Shown: positions 5,862-12,645 of the stretch, in pieces
Layout of the letters: every line of letters begins with the position of its first letter
Numbering within the stretch: position 1 is the first letter of the stretch
Assembly: GCA_003233535.1 (NCBI GenBank)
Contig: QIMA01000593.1
Span: 1 to 12,645 of the forward strand
Direction of reading: 5' to 3'
DNA: 12,645 bases
From: Rhodanobacteraceae bacterium
Lineage (GTDB): Bacteria; Pseudomonadota; Gammaproteobacteria; Xanthomonadales; SZUA-5
The notes under the pieces: generated by a model
Databases searched by the model: none
What the model was told of the DNA's origin: nothing
Seen by the model: the letters and a program-made list of their open reading frames with translations, nothing else
Translations under genes and position numbers: made by a program

Positions 5862-8800
5862 TTAGCTGCGCCGGATCACGACCGCACCGAAGCCTGCCAG
5901 CAGCAGACCGATCAGCAGCAGTCCGAAGGCACCCATGGTCGGCACCGCAATTGCGATGAACCCAACAACGAGCTGCGTGCTGTTGTTGACCAAGCTCGGA
6001 TCCGGCGTAGTCGACGACAGCGTGCCGTCGACAATAATGTCTCCGGGCGCTACGACCGCAACGTTGATCGTGCAGGACGTGGTGGCACCGTTCGCCAACG
6101 TCGCCACCGACCAGCTCAGCGTATCGCCAGCCAATACCGCACCGCAGTCACTGGAGACAAAACTGAGCTTGCCGGAAAGCACCAGGTTAAAGACTAGGTT
6201 ATCGGCGACCGTCGGACCGTCGTTGGTTCCGGTCACGATGTAGTTATAGGCCTGCCCGACACCCAGATTGTTCGGCGCGGTGCTGAGGATGGAGATCGAC
6301 AGATCGGCTAGGAAAGCACCGACCAGAGTCGAGGTACCGGCGTCGTTAGCCGGATTGGAGTCCGCAGCACTGCTGGAGATGCTCGCCGTATTGCTGATCT
6401 CGCCAACGTTGGTCACGGTCGCAACAATGTCGCAAGTTGCCGATGCACCGCTCGCCAGCGTGCCGATACTCCAGGTGACCGTCGGAGCCGCGAAACCGGC
6501 AGCGCAGGTGTTGGACACATAGGTCAAGTTAGCGGGCAGGCTATCGACCACGACCGCATCGGTAGTGTCGGACGGCCCCGCGTTAGCGGCAGTCAGGGTG
6601 TAGGTGATGTTGTCACCCAGCAGCAGCGGTGACGGCGCGCTGGCCGTTTTGGTCAGCGACAGATCGGCCGCTGTGCCTACTGCGGTCATCTCAGTTGCGT
6701 TGTCGTTAGCAGCGTTCGGGTCGGTGGAACCCGATCCGGCAGTCGCCGTCGCACTGATTACTCCGGAAATGCCCGCATCAACCAAGGTCATAATCGTCGC
6801 CGTGTGGCTAGCGCTAGGCACAGTGACCCCCGCCCAAGTGCACAGCACCGGGCTGGCCGCGTTGCAGGCGCCACCCGCGCTCGGCGTAGCCGAAACGAAG
6901 CTGGTGCCGGCAGGCAGGGGCAGAGTAATGCTTACATCGGTAGCGTCAGACAAACCGTTGTTGGTGACCGTCGCCGTGTAGGTCAGACCCAGGCCTGCCG
7001 TTGCTGGATCAGGCGTATCGGCCAACGTAGCCGACATGTCCGATTCCACGGCAACGGTGAACTGCGCCGTATCGGAGTTGTTCATCGGATTGGAGTCGGG
7101 GGTATCGTTGGTCACACTGACGTTGTTGTCGACCAGCGTGCCCGCAACCACGCTAGCGTCGACACTGATGGTCAAAATGAACACCGAGTTACCCAGGACC
7201 ATGCTCGGGTTGCTGCAATCAATCGACCCACCGACGCCGACTGCGGGCGTGGTGCAGGTCCAACCGGCTACGGCCGGCAGCGAGACGAACGTCGTACCGG
7301 CCGGCAGCGTGTCGGTCCAGCTCGCGTTGATCGCCGGTCCCGGACCTGCGTTGTCGACAGCAATGGTGTAGCTGGTCTGTGCGCCAGCAACTACCGGATC
7401 GTCATTCGCAAGCTTGGTGATCGACAAATCGATCGACTGGAAGGCAACGGGGCTGAGGTACACGACTAACGGATCGTGATCGGCGAATCGACGCGCGGTC
7501 ATCGGATCGTTGCGGTCCGTTTCCGGGAACCCGGCATTAACCCGTGCATGCTCAATCCGAGCCGCCATCGTGTCGGCGTTCACGGCCGCATTCACCAGCG
7601 CGTGGTCTAGTGACTGACCGATACCGCCAAAGAAAAAGGTGTAACGCTCGTCGGTCGCCACCGTGTCGAACAAATTGTCCAGATCCGGTGTGACTAGGTC
7701 CGCACCGTCGCCAAGCACGGCGGTTTGATCATCCGGGCTTGGCGTGCCGGCAATGGTGTTCAGCGAATCACCCAAGCCGTCGTTGAACTCGAAGGCGTTG
7801 AAGTCACCAATCACCACGATGTTCTCGGTCGGATCGTTAGTCTGACGAGTCTGAATCAGGTTTGCCAGATCTTCGGCCTGCGCCTGACGCTTGGCGCGGA
7901 CGCGCTCACCCTCGTTGGCCCAGCCACCGGGTTCCGGGTCGGTGCTGGTGACGTTGCTGAGTGAACGCAAGTGATTGACGATCACGGTCACCGGATAGCT
8001 CTGTCCGGTGTCGTTGTTAACCACCGCATCCAAGCGCAACGGCGGACGATCGTTAAGCGTGACCGTAGACAAGTCCGGGTTAACCAGCACCGACGCGTCC
8101 AATTCCTGGACCACGGCATTAACCGTCACTCGCGGCATGGTGGTGGCCACCATCGCCGTCTTCACCAGGAAGCCAACATCGATCCCGCCGAAATCATTGC
8201 CATCGACCAAATGCGCCGTGTACATCGGGTCCGGCTGCGCTGCAGCGACCGCATCGGCGTTGATCTTGTCCGCCAAGTCCTGCAGCACGATCAGATTCTC
8301 AATTTCCTGAATGCCCACGATGTCTGGCGTCTGCAGCTCGTTGCGAATGCCCAAGGAAGCCTTGTTCAAACGGTTCGCGTAGGCAATTGCAGTCAACACC
8401 GGCTCGCTGATCATCGGATCATTGAGATCGTCGAACAAACGCTGCACGTTGTACGAAGCAATGGTGACTTCGGTCGGCAACGGGGCGGTCACCGCGGTGC
8501 TGGTACCAGGTCCGGCAATCGCCGCAACACTACCTGAATCGGGCAAGAGACTGTAACGGCGGAAGCCGTAGTCCAGCGGACCGACCAGATCGCTGACCGT
8601 TTGACCGACAGCAACGGCGAGCTGCGGTTGACCGGCTAGGCCATCGCTATCGACTCGGATCAGCTCCGGATTGCCGTCCCAACGCGGAATCGGCGGAATG
8701 GTGCCCGCCGGAGCCGGATCAGGCGGCTGGATGCCAGACTCACGCAGCGAGCGAGCCACGCCCGTTACTACGCCGTAGAACACGCCGTTGCTGCCACCGG

Positions 8801-10655
8801 TCGCGTCGTCTTCGTCAACAAACCCGCTGGTCGGTGCATTCACCGTCATTGAAGCCACCGACACGCGCATGCCTTCTAGAGGTTCAAGCTGGTCAAACGG
8901 ACCGGCTGGATCAGGGAAGGTGCTGGTTAGCGGAATCGGCGCCGGCAGCGGGTTGCCACTCGATAGCACCTGAGTGGTGGCGAAGGTCAGTTCGGTCAGC
9001 GGCGGCTGGAGTGGATCCGAACCGGGGCTGAACTCGACAACTGTGCCCTGCACCTGCACGTCATCACCCACGGCCACCGCTGGGGCACCGGCAGTGAAGA
9101 CGAAGAGCCCTTCGGAGGTCAACGGATCAGCGTCGATCGTCGCATCCGGCTCCTGCATGAAGTAGCCGTTGTTCTTGATGCCGGTAACGATGCCGCGTGT
9201 GACCACCATGGTGCCGTCCAACGCCGATACGCTGCCCGCTCCCTGAATGTCATGAATCGGGATGATGACGAAATCGTCGTTGGTAATCGTGCCTTCGCCC
9301 TGCAGGTCACCTTCGGCGGCGCCAGACACGTTATTTAGGTCTACAAAGAAGGACTCATCAGACTCTACCGTCATGTCGCCGTTGACGGTTACGTCAAAGC
9401 TGTAGGTAGTCATGCCCATGCTGATCGTCTGCATCACCAAGCTGTTAGCGACGTAGTCGGCATCGCCGGTCGTAGCTGTGTTATCGGCGGTCGCGATGTC
9501 AAACATCACGTCACCGGCAGCTGCAACACTCAGGCTCACGGTGAAACTGTAAGTTTGGCTGAGCGCATTGCCTTCCAACATGCTCACATCATCAATAGAC
9601 AGCACTGGACCACCGCCACCACCGCCCATCTGGCCGGTGTTGCAGGCGCCCGCCGTATTGACGATCGGGCCAGACCAGGTGAAGTCGGCGTAGGCACTGC
9701 CGGTGCCGATTAGCTGCAGGGACTGGCCTACCGGCGTGTTACTTGGCTCGGAAACGCCGATGTCCTCACTCATCAGACCGGCAGCCGGTCCGTTAGCAGC
9801 CGTAATCACGCCTTCGTAGCTAATGAACCACACCACGGCGCCCACATCATCGACTAGCGCCATACCATCTGGAGAACCGTTTTGCAGACCGTTGGACGGC
9901 AGTTGGAAGTCCAGTGTGCCCAGACCCGGACAGCTGGTTGGCAATACACCGGCGAGGTTGATTGTGTTGTAAGTCTGGCTATTCCCGCCGTTGTAAAGCG
10001 CAACGGTCCAACCAGTCAGATCGGTGCCCGGCGTGCCGGCGATCTCAAAGAACTCACCGGTGTCACCGCCGATATTGTCATAGTGAATCTCGTTGAAGAA
10101 CGGCGGCACAGCGGCGGGGCCAGACTGTCCGGTGTTGCAGGCACCTGGCGTTTCGGCAGCCGGGGCATTCCACACGAAGTCCGCATAGTCCGAACCGGTT
10201 CCGCTGAGCTGCAGGGACTGGCCAACTGGCGTGCTCCCCGGCTCGAAAACGCCGATATCGATGCTCGTCACGCCGTCCGCCGGGCCACCGACTGCGGCAA
10301 AATCCCCCTCGTAACTGAGGAACTGGATCAGCATTCCCATGTTGTCGACGAGGGCCACGCCGTCGGGCGCGCCATTTTGAATCCCGGAGATCGGGTTTGA
10401 CTGCACCCCGAGTCCGGTGCAGCTAGTCGGCAGGGTCCCCGACAAGACAAGCGTGCTGGTAAGCGAGCCGTTGGAGCCGTTGTAGCGCACCAAGCTCCAC
10501 CCAGTCAGATCGGTCCCGGGCGGACCGGCGACCTCAATAAACTCACCGACGTCGCCACCGACATTGTCATAGTGGATTTCGTTGATAAAAACCGATTGAG
10601 CGACAGCCACTTGGGACAACAGCGCAAGGGCGATGAGCGTGAGTAAACGACGCAT
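5862..10655 (-). CDS. Large secreted ExeM/NucH-like nuclease with IPTL-CTERM-like tail
   Basis: A 1597-residue modular exported protein. Residues 1-19 are a signal peptide (MRRLLTLIALALLSQVAVA). Two lamin-tail-like domains follow (about 21-175 and 185-342; each begins FxNEIHYDN and ends in a GACNTGQ segment). Then come a poly-glycine linker, a Calx-beta domain (about 350-461), an OB-fold-like region (about 465-725) and an endonuclease/exonuclease/phosphatase domain (about 729-1065). Active-site residues are present: Asn736, Glu784, Asn894-His895, Asp951/Asn953, Asp1017-His1018, and Asp1059-His1060. Four DUF11 repeats fill about 1075-1565. The end, VPTMGAFGLL plus a hydrophobic helix and IRRS, resembles IPTL-CTERM sorting tails. 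It probably cleaves extracellular DNA, anchored at or released from the surface. The ATG at 10655 is chosen since the signal peptide starts there. Confidence 0.92.
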   Translation of the reverse strand: MRRLLTLIALALLSQVAVAQSVFINEIHYDNVGGDVGEFIEVAGPPGTDLTGWSLVRYNGSNGSLTSTLVLSGTLPTSCTGLGVQSNPISGIQNGAPDGVALVDNMGMLIQFLSYEGDFAAVGGPADGVTSIDIGVFEPGSTPVGQSLQLSGTGSDYADFVWNAPAAETPGACNTGQSGPAAVPPFFNEIHYDNIGGDTGEFFEIAGTPGTDLTGWTVALYNGGNSQTYNTINLAGVLPTSCPGLGTLDFQLPSNGLQNGSPDGMALVDDVGAVVWFISYEGVITAANGPAAGLMSEDIGVSEPSNTPVGQSLQLIGTGSAYADFTWSGPIVNTAGACNTGQMGGGGGGPVLSIDDVSMLEGNALSQTYSFTVSLSVAAAGDVMFDIATADNTATTGDADYVANSLVMQTISMGMTTYSFDVTVNGDMTVESDESFFVDLNNVSGAAEGDLQGEGTITNDDFVIIPIHDIQGAGSVSALDGTMVVTRGIVTGIKNNGYFMQEPDATIDADPLTSEGLFVFTAGAPAVAVGDDVQVQGTVVEFSPGSDPLQPPLTELTFATTQVLSSGNPLPAPIPLTSTFPDPAGPFDQLEPLEGMRVSVASMTVNAPTSGFVDEDDATGGSNGVFYGVVTGVARSLRESGIQPPDPAPAGTIPPIPRWDGNPELIRVDSDGLAGQPQLAVAVGQTVSDLVGPLDYGFRRYSLLPDSGSVAAIAGPGTSTAVTAPLPTEVTIASYNVQRLFDDLNDPMISEPVLTAIAYANRLNKASLGIRNELQTPDIVGIQEIENLIVLQDLADKINADAVAAAQPDPMYTAHLVDGNDFGGIDVGFLVKTAMVATTMPRVTVNAVVQELDASVLVNPDLSTVTLNDRPPLRLDAVVNNDTGQSYPVTVIVNHLRSLSNVTSTDPEPGGWANEGERVRAKRQAQAEDLANLIQTRQTNDPTENIVVIGDFNAFEFNDGLGDSLNTIAGTPSPDDQTAVLGDGADLVTPDLDNLFDTVATDERYTFFFGGIGQSLDHALVNAAVNADTMAARIEHARVNAGFPETDRNDPMTARRFADHDPLVVYLSPVAFQSIDLSITKLANDDPVVAGAQTSYTIAVDNAGPGPAINASWTDTLPAGTTFVSLPAVAGWTCTTPAVGVGGSIDCSNPSMVLGNSVFILTISVDASVVAGTLVDNNVSVTNDTPDSNPMNNSDTAQFTVAVESDMSATLADTPDPATAGLGLTYTATVTNNGLSDATDVSITLPLPAGTSFVSATPSAGGACNAASPVLCTWAGVTVPSASHTATIMTLVDAGISGVISATATAGSGSTDPNAANDNATEMTAVGTAADLSLTKTASAPSPLLLGDNITYTLTAANAGPSDTTDAVVVDSLPANLTYVSNTCAAGFAAPTVTWSIGTLASGASATCDIVATVTNVGEISNTASISSSAADSNPANDAGTSTLVGAFLADLSISILSTAPNNLGVGQAYNYIVTGTNDGPTVADNLVFNLVLSGKLSFVSSDCGAVLAGDTLSWSVATLANGATTSCTINVAVVAPGDIIVDGTLSSTTPDPSLVNNSTQLVVGFIAIAVPTMGAFGLLLIGLLLAGFGAVVIRRS
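5963..7433 (-). repeat. Four tandem DUF11 repeats in the nuclease gene
   Basis: Four units of about 120 residues each begin with a D-x-S-x-T/S-like strand (IDLSITK, SDMSATL, ADLSLTK, ADLSISI) and contain a Y-x-x-x-x-x-N-x-GP/GLS-like turn and a PAG/PAN-TxxS/FVS strand. They are Ig-like DUF11 domains, probably spacing the nuclease domain from the C-terminal anchor. The last copy is the most diverged. Confidence 0.85.
9632..10592 (-). repeat. Tandem duplication of a lamin-tail-like domain inside the nuclease gene
   Basis: Two copies of about 155 codons (10592-10127 and 10106-9632) share NEIHYDN, a GDxGEF segment, GTDLTGW, LPTSC, PVGQSLQL, YADF and GACNTGQ in the same order. Short identical DNA stretches persist, such as ccggtgttgcaggc near both copy ends. 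They are diverged but clearly one duplication. Lamin-tail domains in bacterial exported nucleases are thought to help binding to nucleic acid or membrane. Confidence 0.8.
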
Positions 10656-10686
10656 GTGCGATTCCGACAGCCTGGATAAGCGAGCG

Positions 10687-10715
10687 AGAATAGCAGCACT
10701 GTGCGACAGCCCCAA
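10687..10715 (-). promoter_or_regulatory. Candidate sigma-70-like promoter of the nuclease gene
   Basis: On the minus strand TTGGGG (10715-10710) and TATTCT (10692-10687) are separated by exactly 17 bases. Matches to consensus are three and four of six, so the site is modest. It would start transcription near 10680, giving a leader of about 25 bases before the ATG at 10655. The AT-rich block at 10716-10800 just upstream could help. Confidence 0.3.
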
Positions 10716-10812
10716 CGCGTTTGAACGAATTTTCTAAGGCTCGCCTTATCAGAGTTTCGCTGAACGGATTCTGGATCAGCAATAAAATTTTACAAATCAA
10801 CTTGTTAGACGA

Positions 10813-10839
10813 TAAAGCTCAGTGTTTAGCCGAGCTTTA
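10813..10839. terminator. Hairpin downstream of the AsmA gene
   Basis: Perfect 8-base arms (taaagctc at 10813-10820, gagcttta at 10832-10839) around an 11-base loop, about 155 bases after the AsmA stop codon and before the nuclease promoter region. No T-run follows, so terminator function is uncertain. Confidence 0.3.
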
Positions 10840-10855
10840 GGTTCTTAATCGCTCA

Positions 10856-10963
10856 TCAGCGAGCGAAGTCGTAATAGCCGCTCTCGATCGTTTGAGCGAC
10901 GTTGCCAACCGTTTCTCGTGGTTCAGGTACGCTGGCTGCGGCTGTGGCGTTGAACAACGCCAT
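10856..10963 (-). pseudogene. Short signal-peptide-bearing ORF, possible remnant of an exported gene
   Basis: Right after the AsmA stop, a minus frame reads a hydrophobic stretch LSLVACVMALFNATAAA and then SVPEPRETVGNVAQ and IESGYYDFAR before a TGA at 10858-10856. The first part resembles the end of a signal peptide; the rest resembles the N-terminal region of some S41-type exported peptidases, where a helix ending in a YxD-like motif leads into the domain. Nothing coding follows. The ATG at 10963 has no clear Shine-Dalgarno; the frame is open upstream into the AsmA gene. I read it as the 5' stub of a deleted gene, with chance or a true short peptide as alternatives. Confidence 0.3.
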
Positions 10964-10994
10964 TACGCAGGCGACTAAGCTGAGTGGCTCGCCA

Positions 10995-12645
10995 CTAATC
11001 GTCCTTCTTACGCCGAACCAACCCTTCGAGTATCGAGCCCACCACATCCTTTTCGTCCACCGTCTCTTCCCCACTGGGCTGATCCCGCCTCGAGCCCAGC
11101 AGGCCTGAGATCAAGGCGTTGGCAACGGTCGATTTATCTGCGCTGATCTGCGGCTCAGCCAAATTACCGCTCACTTTCAAACCAACCCCGCTGGTAGCCG
11201 CGAACCCCAGCACGCGCGCACCGCCGCTGCCCAGAGCCCCCGCAGAGCTAGCCAGGCCCTCGTCGAGCAGCAACTGCAGTTTGAAGTCCAAACTCTCGTC
11301 AGCTGCGACACGACCATCCCCGCTGATTTGACCAAGATCGACGATATCGGCCTTGAGATCGCCTACGCGCATACCGTTGGGATTGCTGCGCAAATCCAGA
11401 CTGGCCTGAGAGATTCGCGTTTGGCTGGGCACGCGCATGCCGGCAAGCGACAAGGCCACGCTGAGCTTGTCACCCAAACTGAATCCCACCATCTCGGTGT
11501 CCTTGAGTACGATTGGGCCCGACACTTCCAATCGGTCCAGCGTCCCCTTCAGCGACATGTCGGCGGTGAGCGTCCCGCCCGACAGCTGCGCATCCTCCGG
11601 TAGCTTGATGCCAAAGGCCGGCAGCATGGCCTGAACGTCGTCGACGCCCAACTGCTGTCCATGAGCGCGCATATTCAGCGACAGTCCGGCGGCGGATTGC
11701 GAGAACTTTCCGCTCAGTTCCAAACCGCTGTTGCCGGTGCCCAAGCTGCCGCGCGTGAACTCACCAGAACGGCGATTCAGGTTGTAATTTGCCGCGTAGT
11801 CCACCACCAACGGCACCTGTAGCGGCGGTTCACCGGCGATCAGCTGCAGTTGCGTGGCCTGTATTCGGCCATCCATCTGTAGAACTCCATTCTCCGACGA
11901 CACCGTCCCTTTGAAATCGATGAGCCCGGCAACGCTCGCGTCCGCACCGACCAGACCGCTGCCGGCCAGGTCCAGCCGATTAAAACTCAGTTCTGCCTGC
12001 ATTGGGGTCTGCGCAGCCGCGCCCGGCTGCCACGGCCCGAACTCACCGTCGATACTCAGACTGCCACCGCCCGGTGATTTCGCCGCCAGCCGGAATGGAA
12101 ATGCCTGCTCCAGGCTGAGCTGATCAGCGGAGAACTCCAGGTCCTGATAGCGCCGTTCGCGGCCATCGCTCAGGGTGAGCAACACCTGGCCTTGATCAAT
12201 CCTCAGTTGATCGACCGTCAGCGCCGCGCTAGTGCTTTCAGTTCCTTCGGCGTCGGTTTGTATAGGCTCGGCCTGCGTAGCACCGAGGGAGGCGAAGTTC
12301 CATTGGCCCTGGGCATTTTGTCTAAGCGATACCACCGGTGCGACCAACTCCAAGGACTTGATCTGCAGGACTCGGTCGGTAAACAGCGGCATCCAGGCAA
12401 CGCTCAAATCGAGTTGCTCGGCCTGAATAAATGGCTCATCACTGAACGCCGCATCATCGGCGATTGAGATTTGCTCGGCGACCAGTTGCCCGCCGATCAG
12501 CTCCAACTCCAAACTTGCGATGCTGACCGGGCGACCCAACAGATCCGTCAACTGTGTCTCTAGCTGCGGCCGTACTTGCTCACCGTCAAACAGGAACCAG
12601 GCCAGGCCACCTATGGCCACCAGCAACACAAGCAGTGCCGCAATC
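10995..12645 (-). CDS. AsmA-family protein, 5' end beyond the window
   Basis: The 549 visible residues lack only the very start. The first visible residues (IAALLVLLVAIGGLAWFLF) are the N-terminal membrane helix, so few residues are missing. The AsmA pattern follows: LGRPVSIASLELEL at about 35-50, GGQLVAEQISIAD, the VLQIKSLELVAPVVSL strand pair, and QGQWNFASL. The middle is a long beta-rich repeat region, and the C-terminal AsmA-like segment contains LSLAGMRVPSQTRIS-like and DLRSNPNGMRVGDLKAD motifs. The end is charged (RRKKDD). AsmA-like proteins belong to the inner membrane with a periplasmic body of groove-like repeats and are linked to outer-membrane lipid transport and envelope assembly. 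It is well separated from, but on the same strand as, the nuclease gene. Confidence 0.88.
   Translation of the reverse strand, partial: IAALLVLLVAIGGLAWFLFDGEQVRPQLETQLTDLLGRPVSIASLELELIGGQLVAEQISIADDAAFSDEPFIQAEQLDLSVAWMPLFTDRVLQIKSLELVAPVVSLRQNAQGQWNFASLGATQAEPIQTDAEGTESTSAALTVDQLRIDQGQVLLTLSDGRERRYQDLEFSADQLSLEQAFPFRLAAKSPGGGSLSIDGEFGPWQPGAAAQTPMQAELSFNRLDLAGSGLVGADASVAGLIDFKGTVSSENGVLQMDGRIQATQLQLIAGEPPLQVPLVVDYAANYNLNRRSGEFTRGSLGTGNSGLELSGKFSQSAAGLSLNMRAHGQQLGVDDVQAMLPAFGIKLPEDAQLSGGTLTADMSLKGTLDRLEVSGPIVLKDTEMVGFSLGDKLSVALSLAGMRVPSQTRISQASLDLRSNPNGMRVGDLKADIVDLGQISGDGRVAADESLDFKLQLLLDEGLASSAGALGSGGARVLGFAATSGVGLKVSGNLAEPQISADKSTVANALISGLLGSRRDQPSGEETVDEKDVVGSILEGLVRRKKDD

Noticed and set aside
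5963..7433. Repetitive DNA that might be a CRISPR or satellite array
   Set aside because: The periodicity is about 360 bases, diverged, and keeps one open frame. It encodes DUF11 protein repeats.
7971..8537. Plus-strand open frame of 188 codons, and others inside 5853-10400
   Set aside because: They are antisense to the nuclease catalytic and DUF11 regions, where the minus frame is continuous with recognisable motifs. Long shadow frames are expected at this GC content.

Overview
The window looks like chromosomal DNA of a moderately GC-rich Gram-negative bacterium, most likely a gammaproteobacterium (Xanthomonadales/Chromatiales-like; this placement is a guess). Supporting features are an AsmA-family envelope protein, a large secreted nuclease with DUF11 repeats and an IPTL-CTERM-like tail, a RIO-type kinase, and Shine-Dalgarno-led genes with frequent GTG/TTG starts. 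I see no rRNA, tRNA, CRISPR array, transposase or phage gene.

Left part (1-2800, all minus strand, read right to left). A compact operon encodes a 49-residue small protein (new call), a 336-residue protein with a receiver-like N-terminus and a winged-helix-like C-terminus, a small Ras-like/MglA-like GTPase, and two different Roadblock/LC7 proteins. The first four genes overlap or abut (4-base GTGA overlap, 14-base overlap, 1-base TAATG overlap), so they are probably translationally coupled. The fifth follows after 90 bases with its own Shine-Dalgarno. A sixth gene may begin near position 93 and run off the left edge. The content (GTPase, Roadblock proteins, winged-helix partner) resembles MglA/MglB polarity modules and the Streptomyces conservons. 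This is the most interesting part of the window.

Middle (2801-5861). A stretch of about 500 bases without an intact gene holds a possible upstream promoter for the operon and a decayed ORF with coding-like fragments in three frames. Next are a RIO-family atypical protein kinase (minus), a divergent intergenic region with a perfect 8+2+8 palindrome, a secreted Spondin_N-domain protein (plus, TTG start) and an HD-domain phosphohydrolase (plus). A strong hairpin separates the HD gene from the convergent nuclease gene.

Right part (5862-12645, minus strand). A single gene of about 4.8 kb encodes a secreted multi-domain nuclease: signal peptide, two tandem lamin-tail-like domains, Calx-beta, OB-fold-like region, endonuclease/exonuclease/phosphatase domain, four DUF11 repeats, IPTL-CTERM-like anchor. 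Upstream lie a short possible signal-peptide remnant and an AsmA-family gene cut by the right edge. The spondin protein and the nuclease are both exported, so the right half is mostly envelope and extracellular functions, whereas the left operon is cytoplasmic signalling.
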